The notes beneath the pieces were generated by a model that saw only the letters and a program-made list of their open reading frames with translations, was not told the DNA's origin and made no database searches. From positions 1 through 64,000 of the forward strand of contig CAMUJF010000011.1 of assembly GCA_947089135.1 (NCBI GenBank): a stretch of DNA of 64,000 nucleotides, written 5' to 3'. Shown in pieces: positions 42,444 through 50,300 of this stretch; the stretch's first letter is position 1, and each line of letters starts with the position of its first letter. The DNA comes from an uncultured Clostridia bacterium (GTDB lineage: Bacteria; Bacillota; Clostridia; Oscillospirales; Ruminococcaceae). A program made the translations under genes and the position numbers.

Positions 42444-43157
42444 TCACCAATTAAAATTAGTATCAATGCATATAACTTTTCTTTCCGCAACAGCTCTCGC
42501 GTAGTCCGTTACCGAAGTAAATCTTGTTTCGGACAAAACCCCTCCGCCAAACCATTTCCCGGAAGTATTGTGGGAATCCGAGCCGCCCGTCACGGGAAGT
42601 CCGTACCATTCCGCGTAAAGCTTAGCCCTGTCGTTGAATTCAGGATGACCCGCCCTTATGTGGGACGCATTAACTATCTCCACAGCATCCGTAAAATGGG
42701 GCGCATGAGTCGTGGAGCGGATATAGTCGTAATCTCTGAAAGGGTGCGCCTGAACAACAAAACCGCCGCAGCGGCGGGCATATCCCAAAAAGTCGGTAAG
42801 ACCTATATCAAGAATGTGATCGTTCTCGATAAGCCACTGCTTGTCCAGACCGTACACAAGGTAATCCGAACCGCCGTTGCCGTACTCAAACCCGAAAAAC
42901 ACGTCCAGACCTATTTCGTCTCCGCGCCTTTTCGCGTTTTCGTAGCCCCTGCAATAAAGTTCTATACGCTCCCTCCAAGGCAGATCCCGCGGCACGGCGG
43001 AATTCCCGTTGAAAAAGTGATCTGTAACGATTATTCCCGCATATCCCTCGGATTTATACTTTTCAGCCATTTCCGCACCCGACGAAACGGCGCACGCGCT
43101 TGCTTCGCGGGTATGCATATGAGTTTCGTACCTGTACATTTTAAACGCTCTTTTCAT
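42444..43157 (-). CDS. PHP-domain phosphoesterase
   Basis: 237 aa. Metal motifs of the PHP fold: YETHMHTREASAC, ITDHFFNG, GFEYGNG, QAHPFRDY and TGGSDSHNTSGKWFGGG. The N-terminal HxH and late DSH are intact, so a metal-dependent phosphatase is likely. Substrate unknown; PHP proteins include histidinol-phosphate and nucleoside-phosphate phosphatases. Start is uncertain: ATG 43157 or 43139, neither with a strong ribosome site. It lies just left of two intergenic palindromic elements. Confidence 0.83.
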   Translation of the reverse strand: MKRAFKMYRYETHMHTREASACAVSSGAEMAEKYKSEGYAGIIVTDHFFNGNSAVPRDLPWRERIELYCRGYENAKRRGDEIGLDVFFGFEYGNGGSDYLVYGLDKQWLIENDHILDIGLTDFLGYARRCGGFVVQAHPFRDYDYIRSTTHAPHFTDAVEIVNASHIRAGHPEFNDRAKLYAEWYGLPVTGGSDSHNTSGKWFGGGVLSETRFTSVTDYARAVAERKVICIDTNFNW

Positions 43158-43167
43158 TTATCAGTTT

Positions 43168-43271
43168 ATACTGATCCTCATTAGAATTATTGACAAGAAA
43201 TTGCCGCAAAAATTTTGATATATGCGTTTTTGCGGCAAGAGATTGCCAATAATTCAATAAGGGATTAGTAT
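43168..43271. repeat. Imperfect 104-bp inverted repeat with nested perfect hairpin
   Basis: Outer arms 43168-43192 and 43247-43271 match at about 19 of 25 positions (starting ATACTGATCC / ending GGATTAGTAT). An inner perfect 12-bp stem TTGCCGCAAAAA (43201-43212) pairs with 43227-43238. The whole could fold as one long hairpin. It may be a small MITE or a structured 5' region ahead of the PHP gene. Confidence 0.6.
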
Positions 43272-43329
43272 TAAATGACGGGAAAACCAATTCCTGTACA
43301 GTATAATTTTACCATACGGAGGTGCGTTT

Positions 43330-43760
43330 GTCAATATTTCGTCGCTGCAGCACATAGAAATCAAGCGGGGAGCCCCTGCAGGTGCATATCGTTCAAAACG
43401 TCACAGTGTGACGTTTTGAACGAAGCAAACTATAGTTGTTTATACCTCGGCAAAAGATGATTAATCCAAACAAAATTTGTCCGTTGAAAACATATCCGCT
43501 TTCTGCTTATAGCAGAGGATTGTTTTCAAGATTCATTCAGCTGTGTGACAAGGGGGACTCTCTCTATCGCAGAGCGTCCCCCTCTTGCAGAGCTCTTGAA
43601 CGATAAGAAGTTTCGCGCTCTTGCGAGTACCCATTCACAGAATGGGTTTGCGACGATGGGGGCGCTGCCCCCTCGACCCTCGCGAGCTGTGCTCAGCTCG
43701 ACTAGCCAAACAGCGGCTTCGCCGCTACTTACTGCGCTAAACATCAATTTATATTTAAAA
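43330..43760 (-). repeat. Palindrome-mosaic element C
   Basis: Non-coding. The unit at 43551-43730 runs in minus orientation. Hairpins: GTTCAAAACGTCAC with its complement 43391-43421 (14 bp); TTGAAAACA/TGTTTTCAA 43484-43529; AGGGGGAC/GTCCCCCT 43551-43583; ACCCATTC/GAATGGGT 43629-43647; GGGGGC/GCCCCC 43658-43672; CGAGCTG/CAGCTCG 43683-43700; AGCGGC/GCCGCT 43712-43726. The right edge (from about 43734, GCGCTAAA-x3-CAATTTAT) resembles the right terminus of element A. The CGAGCTG hairpin is identical to one in A. Confidence 0.72.
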
Positions 43761-43863
43761 TCGGTTTCCGTGTTTTTGCAATTACATATTACGCTGATAA
43801 GATGTAAAAGCAGCTTACTGTAATATTTTTACCTTTAAAATTGTAAAAATTTTTAAAACCTAT

Positions 43864-43892
43864 TGCAAAAATCTTATACAAATGTTACAATA
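43864..43892 (+). promoter_or_regulatory. GH94 phosphorylase promoter
   Basis: TTGCAA at about 43864-43869, 17-nt spacer, TACAAT ending near 43892. Transcription would start near 43899, only ~10 nt before a terminator-like hairpin. Confidence 0.6.
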
Positions 43893-43909
43893 GCAGTATG
43901 AATTGTTTT

Positions 43910-43938
43910 GCCCCCGCGGCAAATTGCCGGGGCTTTTT
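43910..43938 (+). terminator. Leader terminator (attenuator) ahead of the GH94 phosphorylase
   Basis: GCCCC (43910-43914) and GGC (43918-43920) pair with GCC (43926-43928) and GGGGC (43929-43933), with a CGC bulge and an AAATT loop, followed by TTTTT. It lies between the predicted start of transcription and the ribosome site (GAAGGAG), so it may limit read-through. Confidence 0.65.
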
Positions 43939-43957
43939 ATGAAGGAGTGTATTTGTA

Positions 43958-46366
43958 ATGAATTACGGACATTTTGACCTTGAAAACAAGGAGTATGTTA
44001 TTACCAGACCCGATACCCCCGCGCCCTGGGCGAACTATCTGGGCGATCCCGAATACGGAGCTATGATCTCCGGCAACGCGGAGGGCTACAGCTTTGTAAA
44101 GTCGGGCGCAAACGGACGTCTCCTGCGCTACCGCTTCAATACCAATCTGGCTCTTCCCGGAAGATTTATCTATATCCGCGACAACGATACCGCCGATTAC
44201 TGGTCCGCTTCATGGCAGCCCGTTGGCAAGCCTCTGGACAAGTACAAAAGCGAATGCCGCCACGGTACGGCTTACACCGTTATTTCAGCCGAGTATGCGG
44301 ACGTTAAATCCCAGGTTACTTATTACGTTCCCAAGGGAAAGACCTACGAGGTGTGGAGAGCTATAATCACCAACCTTTCCGATAAAGAGAGAAAGCTTTC
44401 CGTTTACGGCTTCTGCGAGTTCACAAACGACAACAACTACGAGCAGGATCAGGTAAACCTCCAGTATACTCAGTTCATTACAAGAACCACTTTCGAGGAA
44501 AACAAGATACTCCAGCACATCAACGAAAACAGCGGCAAATGGGAAGACGGCTCCAACCACAGAGAACGCTTCTTCGGCATGGTGGGCGCGGACGTTTGCG
44601 GCTACTGCGGCGACCTTAACCACTTTATCGGCTCCTACCGTACAATGGCTAATCCTATCGCCGTTGAAAGCGGACGCTGCGACAATGTGCTCAACTACAA
44701 CGCCAACGCCTGCGGCGCGCTTCAGACAGCTGTTACTCTCGGAGCGGGCGGTACTATCGAGCTTATCTACATCGTTGGTCAGCGGAACAACGCCGAAGCG
44801 ACCGCTATACTTAACGAATACAAGGAGCCCGGCAAGGTCGACGCGGAGATCAAGGAGCTTAAAAACTTCTGGCACGGCAAGCTGAACAACTTCAAGATCG
44901 ACACTCCCAGCCCCGAATTCAACAACATGATAAACGTCTGGAACGCTTACCAGTGCTTCATTACGTTCATCTGGTCGAGAGCCGCTTCCTTTATCTACTG
45001 CGGACTGAGAAACGGCTACGGCTACCGCGATACCGTTCAGGATATTCAGGGTATCATTCACCTTGATCCCGAAATGGCTGCGGACAAGATACGCTTTATG
45101 CTGTCCGCTCAGGTAGACAACGGAGCGGGTCTGCCCCTTGTTAAGTTCAACCACAACGCAGGTCATGAGACCTGTCCCGATGAGAACGACGAAAATTCCG
45201 TTTACGCAAAGGAAACAGGTCACCCCTCCTACCGTGCGGACGACGCTCTGTGGCTGTTCCCCACTATTTCCAAGTACATCGGTGAAAGCGGAAACAAGGC
45301 GTTCCTTGACGAGGTTATCCTGTACTCCAACGGCGGCGAGGACACCGTTTACAATCACCTTAAAAAGGCTATCGACTTCTCCATGAATCACCTGGGAGGT
45401 CACGATATGCCCGCTGGTCTCCACGCGGACTGGAACGACTGTCTGCGCATGGGCAAGAAGGGCGAGTCCACATTCGTGGCATTCCAGCTTTACTACGCAA
45501 TGACCGTACTCAAGAGCTACGCTCAGGAGAAAAACGACGCCGACTACATCAAGTACCTTGACGACGTTCAGGGCAAGTTGGGCGCGTCCCTTGCAAAATG
45601 CTGGGACGAGGACAGATTTATCCGCGGTATCCGCGAGGACGGCGTTATCGTCGGCGCAAAGAAAGACCCCGAAGCAAATATGTGGCTCAATCCTCAGAGC
45701 TGGAGCGTAATTTCCGGCTTCGCTACAAAGGAGCAGGGCGACAAGGCTATGGAGTCCGTTCACGAAATTCTGAACACACCATACGGCGTGAAGCTGCTTG
45801 AACCTCCTTATGTTAAGGATTACTTTGACGGCGCACTCATGCACATCTTCAACCCCGACACAAAGGAAAACGGCGGTATCTTCTCTCAGTCGCAGGGCTG
45901 GGCGATACTGGCGGAATCCATTCTCGGACACGGCAACAGAGCGTTCGAGTACTTTATGGAATCTTCTCCCGCGGCTATGAACGACAAGGCGGAAGTCCGT
46001 GTTATCGAGCCTTACGCTCACGGACAGTTCACCGAATCCACACGTTCGCCTTTCGAGGGACGTTCTCACGTTCACTGGCTTACAGGTACGGCTTCAACGG
46101 TAATGGTAGGCTGCGTTGAGGGTATTTTGGGTATGCGTCCCAATTCCGACGGACTTGTGGTTGCTCCCGCAGTTCCCTCCGAGTGGGCAAGCTACACGGT
46201 TGAAAAAATGTTCAGAGGCAAGAAACTGAACATGACATTCAACAACCCCAACCATGCGGAAAGCGGCGTTTCCTCTATCGTCCTCAACGGCGAAAAGCTT
46301 GACGGAAACTTTATTCCCGCGGATAAGCTGAAAGAGGAGAACGAGGTAGTTGTAACTTTGGGTTAA
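43958..46366 (+). CDS. GH94 cellobiose-type phosphorylase
   Basis: 802 aa, family length. The start MNYGHFDLENKEYVITRPDTPAPWANYLG, KSGANGRLLRYRFN and YRDTVQDIQGI are typical of glycosyltransferase-36/GH94 enzymes. The catalytic acid is Asp491 in HADWNDCLRMG. NGGIFSQSQGWAI and GQFTESTRSPFEGRSHVHWLTGTAS bind phosphate and sugar. It splits cellobiose (or a related beta-glucobiose) with phosphate to glucose 1-phosphate and glucose, in the cytosol; no signal peptide. The exact disaccharide is not proven by sequence. GAAGGAG precedes the ATG. Glucose 1-phosphate would feed the phosphoglucomutase at 52213-53934. Confidence 0.92.
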   Translation: MNYGHFDLENKEYVITRPDTPAPWANYLGDPEYGAMISGNAEGYSFVKSGANGRLLRYRFNTNLALPGRFIYIRDNDTADYWSASWQPVGKPLDKYKSECRHGTAYTVISAEYADVKSQVTYYVPKGKTYEVWRAIITNLSDKERKLSVYGFCEFTNDNNYEQDQVNLQYTQFITRTTFEENKILQHINENSGKWEDGSNHRERFFGMVGADVCGYCGDLNHFIGSYRTMANPIAVESGRCDNVLNYNANACGALQTAVTLGAGGTIELIYIVGQRNNAEATAILNEYKEPGKVDAEIKELKNFWHGKLNNFKIDTPSPEFNNMINVWNAYQCFITFIWSRAASFIYCGLRNGYGYRDTVQDIQGIIHLDPEMAADKIRFMLSAQVDNGAGLPLVKFNHNAGHETCPDENDENSVYAKETGHPSYRADDALWLFPTISKYIGESGNKAFLDEVILYSNGGEDTVYNHLKKAIDFSMNHLGGHDMPAGLHADWNDCLRMGKKGESTFVAFQLYYAMTVLKSYAQEKNDADYIKYLDDVQGKLGASLAKCWDEDRFIRGIREDGVIVGAKKDPEANMWLNPQSWSVISGFATKEQGDKAMESVHEILNTPYGVKLLEPPYVKDYFDGALMHIFNPDTKENGGIFSQSQGWAILAESILGHGNRAFEYFMESSPAAMNDKAEVRVIEPYAHGQFTESTRSPFEGRSHVHWLTGTASTVMVGCVEGILGMRPNSDGLVVAPAVPSEWASYTVEKMFRGKKLNMTFNNPNHAESGVSSIVLNGEKLDGNFIPADKLKEENEVVVTLG

Positions 46367-46400
46367 ATTATAACAATCCTTGAAAAGTTTAAACAAATTT

Positions 46401-46429
46401 TGTAGGGGACGGTTTTCCCTTCCCCTACA
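46401..46429. repeat. Short TGTAGGGGA palindrome
   Basis: TGTAGGGGA (46401-46409) pairs with TCCCCTACA (46421-46429), loop with a TTTT run. It follows the GH94 stop by 34 nt and belongs to the same short palindrome type as 14090-14109. Confidence 0.6.
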
Positions 46430-46473
46430 GATTGGTTTTTACAAGGTTGCTATAAGTTAAGGGTGATTTTAAT

Positions 46474-46665
46474 ATGACAAATGACGAAATTTATGAATTT
46501 ATTGATCAAATGGAAGAACTTGGTGATGTATGGGATGCAGATGCTGTTGAACGTGTTTACGGAAATATGAGTCTTGAAGAAGCTTTAAATGCCCGCAGAG
46601 GGAATTTAAGCATTTTTGGCAATATTATAGCTACGATTTTAAATAGAGATGCAGACAACGAATGA
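46474..46665 (+). CDS. Small acidic hypothetical protein
   Basis: 63 aa, strongly acidic (NDEIYEFIDQMEELGDVWDADAVERVYG), then a less polar C-terminus (LSIFGNIIATILNRD). AAGGGTG lies upstream. Base composition is more AT-rich than the GH94 gene before it. The acidic helix recalls small immunity or antitoxin proteins, but no family is recognised. A second tiny gene follows after 34 nt. Confidence 0.6.
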   Translation: MTNDEIYEFIDQMEELGDVWDADAVERVYGNMSLEEALNARRGNLSIFGNIIATILNRDADNE

Positions 46666-46699
46666 AGTTTAAGTTTACTGATTATTCAAAGGAGGACTT

Positions 46700-46879
46700 A
46701 TGGGCTTTTTTAAAAAAGAGGACAAAGGTACTGTCACAAAAAAATTTACCGATGGAGGGTACGAAAAAAAATACAAAGATGGTACAACAGAAAAAGTGCG
46801 TTTTACAAAACGTAAAGGAGAGGTTCATGATTTTGATGGACCAAAAGGTAAAATGAGTGTTTGGAAAATGAAGTTTTAA
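46700..46879 (+). CDS. Small basic hypothetical protein
   Basis: 59 aa, beginning MGFFKKEDKGTVTKKFTDGGYEKKYKDG and rich in Lys, Gly and aromatic residues, probably a small beta-sheet. AAAGGAGG (46688-46695) sits 4-5 nt before the ATG. This frame is preferred over an overlapping frame that begins at 46662 without a ribosome site. It pairs with the acidic protein upstream (opposite charge), so the two products could interact. Confidence 0.6.
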   Translation: MGFFKKEDKGTVTKKFTDGGYEKKYKDGTTEKVRFTKRKGEVHDFDGPKGKMSVWKMKF

Positions 46880-46918
46880 AAATAGAATCCTGAGGTTATT
46901 TAATATTATGCACTCAAT

Positions 46919-47035
46919 ATGACTTTATCGGCATTGCTTGAGAGAAGCAATATTGATAAAGTCATTGAGATTCCTGAAAATGCCATTAAGAGAATTGACA
47001 AAGGAACTACCTCAAGCAGTCAAAAGGACGAATAA
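46919..47035 (+). pseudogene. Possible gene remnant
   Basis: A 38-codon frame (MTLSALLERSNIDKVIEIPENAIKRIDKG) without a ribosome site. It reads like the tail of a larger protein. The surrounding 46880-47088 holds nothing else recognisable. Confidence 0.3.
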
Positions 47036-47088
47036 ATCTGACATTGCGGAACTTAAGGTTCCACCTCGGTAAATGCGATAAAATTATA

Positions 47089-47127
47089 CCCTCCTGAGCC
47101 CCCTCAAGGGGGCTCAGGAGGGTTTTT
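47089..47127 (+). terminator. Strong terminator after the small-gene cluster
   Basis: A perfect 15-bp stem (47089-47103 with 47108-47122), TCAA loop, then TTTTT. Confidence 0.95.
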
Positions 47128-47165
47128 AATTGATTTTGATATATTTACGAAAGGAAGCGGCGGTT

Positions 47166-47750
47166 ATGTCCGAAAGAAAAATCCTGAACGCGGGGACGTT
47201 GCTTGCTCCTCTGCCCGCGGTAATGGTGTCCTGCGGAACCTTGGAGAAAGCAAACGTTTTGACCGTGGCATGGACGGGCGTCATCAACACAAAGCCGCCC
47301 ATGACCTATATTTCGGTGCGCCCGACGCGCCATTCCTACGGGATAATAAAGGAAAGCGGCGAGTTCGTTATAAATCTCACCACCTCAAAAATGGTTCGGG
47401 AAACGGATCTCTGCGGCGTGAAAAGCGGTAAGGATACCGACAAAATAAAAAAATGCGGACTGCACCTTGCGGAGGCGACCGCAGTAAAGGCTCCGGTCAT
47501 AGAGGAAAGCCCCCTGTCTCTGGAATGCAGAGTTACCGAAATAAAGCCGCTGGGCAGTCACGATATGTTTATTGCGGAAATTCTTGCGGTAAACGTTGAC
47601 GGCAGGTACATCGACAGCAAGGGGAAGATAAATCTCAATCAGGCGGGGCTTATGGCTTATTCCCACGGGGAATATTTTTCCCTCGGCAGAAAGCTTGGAA
47701 GCTTTGGGTATTCGGTGACAAAAGGATCAAAAAAGAAAAACAAACGTTAA
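47166..47750 (+). CDS. Flavin reductase-like FMN-binding protein (flavoredoxin family)
   Basis: 194 aa. LLAPLPAVMVSCG, NVLTVAWTGVINTKPPMTYISVRPTRHSYGIIKESGEFVINLTT and CGVKSGKDTDKIKKCGL are hallmarks of the flavoredoxin/HpaC-like split-barrel family. It binds FMN and takes part in electron transfer or flavin reduction in anaerobes. The ATG at 47166 has AAAGGAAG upstream. It ends in a Lys-rich tail and shares a terminator hairpin (47764-47802) with the convergent htpG gene. Confidence 0.88.
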   Translation: MSERKILNAGTLLAPLPAVMVSCGTLEKANVLTVAWTGVINTKPPMTYISVRPTRHSYGIIKESGEFVINLTTSKMVRETDLCGVKSGKDTDKIKKCGLHLAEATAVKAPVIEESPLSLECRVTEIKPLGSHDMFIAEILAVNVDGRYIDSKGKINLNQAGLMAYSHGEYFSLGRKLGSFGYSVTKGSKKKNKR

Positions 47751-47763
47751 ATAACAGCAAATA

Positions 47764-47802
47764 ACAGCCGGTACAGACGCTTATGTGCGCCGTACCGGCT
47801 GT
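47764..47802. terminator. Hairpin between convergent flavin reductase and htpG genes
   Basis: ACAGCCGGTAC (47764-47774) pairs with GTACCGGCTGT (47792-47802), 17-nt loop. Confidence 0.6.
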
Positions 47803-47846
47803 GCAAATTATGCATAATATGCAATGATATCGCTGCAAAACCGCAC

Positions 47847-49757
47847 CTATTTCTTGTCCGTCATAAGATCGCAGAGCAGCTCCGAAAGCGCAAGGGGGTC
47901 TTCCACAGGCATACCCTCGATAAGCAAAGCCTGAGCGTAGAGTATTTTTCCGTAGGCTGCAAGCTTGTCCTTGTCGGTATCGCAAAGTGACTGCAATGTC
48001 TTGAATATCTGATGATTCGGATTTATTTCCAGTACCTTTTCCGCCTTGACGTTATGCTCGTTTCCCGGCATTGCCGCAAAGGTCTTTTCCATATCAAGGG
48101 ATATCTGTCCCTCGTTTGTAAGACAGCAGGGGTGGGTCTTAAGCCGCTCGGAGAGCCTTACCTCCTTTACCTTGTCCCCCAGAGCCTCTTTCAGACAAGC
48201 GAACATATCCTTGCTGTCCTCGGCAAGCTTCTTGGTCTCCTCCTTTTCCTCGGGAGTCTCGATATCAAGATCGGAAGCGGACACCGACTTGAACTGCTTG
48301 TCCTCGTAGCTCATCAGCATCTGTATTGCAAATTCGTCCACGCTTTCTGTGAGGTACAATATCTCGTAGCCTTTCTCCTTGACCACCTCGGTCTGGGGCA
48401 GGCAGTCTATCTTAGCAACGCTTTCGCCCGCTGCGTAGTAGATGTACTTCTGATCCTCTTTCATGCGGGACACATATTCGTCCAGCGTAACAAGCTTCTT
48501 TTCAAAGGAGCTGTGGAACATAAGCAGGTCTTTCAGAAGCTCCTTGTTTGCGCCGTAGCCGTTGTAGATACCGAACTTTATCTGCAAGCCGAAAGCTTTC
48601 CAGAACTTTTCATATTTTTCACGCTCGTTTGTGAGCATCTTTTTCAGCTCGTTCTTGACCGTTCTTTCAAGGGATTTTGCAATAAGCTTGAGCTGCTTAT
48701 CGTGCTGAAGCATTTCACGGGAGATGTTCAGTGACAGATCCTGAGAGTCCGCAAGACCCTTTACAAAGGAGAAGTGGTCGGAGAGAAGATCGCCGCACTT
48801 GTCCATGATAAGTACGCCGCTGGAGAAAAGCTGCAAGCCCTTTTCAAACTCCTTGGTGTAGTAGTCCATGGGAGCCTGAGAGGGGATATAGAGCAGCGCG
48901 TCGTAGGTAGCCGTACCCTCCGCCTTTGCGTGGATATGGGCAAGAGGTTCGTTGTAGTCGTAGAATTTCTCGCGGTAGAACTTGTTGTACTCCTCGTCGG
49001 TGATCTCACTCTTGTTCTTTCTCCAGAGGGGTACCATGCTGTTTAAGGTCTCTATCTCGGTGTGAGTCTCATACTCGGCGGGAACGTCGTCCGTACCCGT
49101 ACCCTCTTTCAGGTGGTCGTGCTCCATTTCCATTTTAATCGGGAAACGGATATAGTCGGAATATTTCTTTACCAGCGATTTAAGCTTCCACTGCATGAGA
49201 TAATCGCTGTAGTTTTCGTCGTCAGTATCGTCTTTCATGACAAGGGTTATCTCCGTACCCACGCCGTCCTTTTCGCATTCCTCAATAGTGTAGCCTTCAA
49301 CACCGCTTGACTTCCACAAATAAGCCTTGTCCGAGCCGTATGCTTTAGAGCGGACTTCCACTTCCTTGGCGACCATAAACGCCGAATAGAAGCCTACGCC
49401 GAACTGTCCGATAATGTCGATATCCTCGGCGCCGCCGTTCTCGTTCTTGAAAGCGAGAGATCCGCTGTTGGCAATAGTACCCAGATTATTTTCCAGCTCG
49501 TCGGCAGTCATGCCTATGCCGTTGTCGGTAATTTTAAGTACGCCGCTGTCCTTGTCGGCTTCGATGAAAATTTGAAAATCGTCCTTTTTCATTCCCACGC
49601 CGTCGTCGGTAAGGGATTTAAAGTACAGCTTGTCTATAGCGTCGCTGGCGTTTGAGATAAGCTCTCTGAGAAATATCTCCTTGTGAGTGTAGATAGAGTT
49701 GATCATCATGTCCAGCAGACGTTTTGATTCCGCCTTGAATTGTTTTGCTTCCGCCAT
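47847..49757 (-). CDS. htpG: Hsp90-family molecular chaperone HtpG
   Basis: 636 aa. The GHKL ATP-binding domain has RELISNASDAIDKL, ITDNGIGMTADELENNLGTIANSG and GQFGVGFYSAFMVA. The middle domain has SQAPMDYYTKEFEKGLQLFSSGVLI. The C-terminal dimerization domain is complete. It is an ATP-dependent cytosolic chaperone. Start ATG 49757 (MAEAKQFKAE) with AAAGGA upstream. A perfect CIRCE operator lies 56 nt upstream, so it should be repressed by HrcA and induced by heat. That differs from B. subtilis, where htpG is not CIRCE-controlled. Confidence 0.97.
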   Translation of the reverse strand: MAEAKQFKAESKRLLDMMINSIYTHKEIFLRELISNASDAIDKLYFKSLTDDGVGMKKDDFQIFIEADKDSGVLKITDNGIGMTADELENNLGTIANSGSLAFKNENGGAEDIDIIGQFGVGFYSAFMVAKEVEVRSKAYGSDKAYLWKSSGVEGYTIEECEKDGVGTEITLVMKDDTDDENYSDYLMQWKLKSLVKKYSDYIRFPIKMEMEHDHLKEGTGTDDVPAEYETHTEIETLNSMVPLWRKNKSEITDEEYNKFYREKFYDYNEPLAHIHAKAEGTATYDALLYIPSQAPMDYYTKEFEKGLQLFSSGVLIMDKCGDLLSDHFSFVKGLADSQDLSLNISREMLQHDKQLKLIAKSLERTVKNELKKMLTNEREKYEKFWKAFGLQIKFGIYNGYGANKELLKDLLMFHSSFEKKLVTLDEYVSRMKEDQKYIYYAAGESVAKIDCLPQTEVVKEKGYEILYLTESVDEFAIQMLMSYEDKQFKSVSASDLDIETPEEKEETKKLAEDSKDMFACLKEALGDKVKEVRLSERLKTHPCCLTNEGQISLDMEKTFAAMPGNEHNVKAEKVLEINPNHQIFKTLQSLCDTDKDKLAAYGKILYAQALLIEGMPVEDPLALSELLCDLMTDKK

Positions 49758-49812
49758 TTGAAACAGTCCTTTCGTATCTATAAGTAAATTTAGCACTTTG
49801 AGCCTTGAAGTG

Positions 49813-49839
49813 TTAGCACTCATTCTCTTTGAGTGCTAA
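49813..49839. promoter_or_regulatory. CIRCE operator (HrcA site)
   Basis: TTAGCACTC (49813-49821), 9-nt spacer, GAGTGCTAA (49831-49839): an exact match to the consensus inverted repeat. It lies in the 5' region of htpG. A looser pair of TAGCACT/AGTGTTA half sites overlaps between 49792 and 49816. Confidence 0.95.
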
Positions 49840-49919
49840 TTAAAGTATAAACCAATACGCCGTCAATTGCAAGAGGGACGGCGTATTTTTTACAATTTGT
49901 ACATATTTATCCTAAAAAA

Positions 49920-50240
49920 TCATTTTGTTTTGTCTGTTTCCCTGCGGCATATTTCCTCAAAATCACACAGGACTTTATACCGGGCCTTTTGGGGAACGCC
50001 TCTGTACAGCTCCATAAGACGGGTCTCGTCCTCGTCGAAGCCCACAAGGGCGTCGCCCGTTAAAAGCAAGTCGGCGGATACGCCAAGATATTCGGAAATT
50101 TTCAGCAGAGCGTCTCCTTTGGGAAGCTGACCTTTTTTCCAGTAGCCCGTGTTTGCGCTGCTTAAACCTATCTCGCGGAGCATTTTTGTTACGGTCGTGT
50201 TTTTATCGGCGCATATTTGCTTTAATCTATCATAAAACAC
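49920..50240 (-). CDS. XRE-family transcriptional regulator
   Basis: 106 aa. An N-terminal helix-turn-helix covers ~5-62: LKQICADKNTTVTKMLREIGLSSANTGYWKKGQLPKGDALLKISEYLGVSADLLLTG. The C-terminal helical tail has ELYRGVPQKARYKVLCDFEEICR. The GTG at 50240 is chosen, with GGAG 7 nt upstream. Upstream lies an inverted repeat ACTCAAAAA...TTTTTGAGT (about 50288-50325) and a minus promoter TTGCAT-17-TATAAT (50404-50374), so autoregulation is plausible. Confidence 0.85.
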   Translation of the reverse strand: MFYDRLKQICADKNTTVTKMLREIGLSSANTGYWKKGQLPKGDALLKISEYLGVSADLLLTGDALVGFDEDETRLMELYRGVPQKARYKVLCDFEEICRRETDKTK

Positions 50241-50300
50241 AAAATCACTCCCCGAAATTTGTGGAATATTACAAAAGAAGCAGCGAACTCAAAAAATCGC

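Noticed and set aside
44285..46075. A 596-codon open frame opposite the GH94 phosphorylase gene
   Set aside because: Shadow frame created by strong codon bias of the GH94 gene; begins and ends within it and has no supporting signals.
46662..46856. 64-codon frame overlapping the stop of the acidic small gene (ATGA)
   Set aside because: The frame from 46700 has a strong AAAGGAGG site at proper spacing and a more natural composition; 46662 has no independent site.
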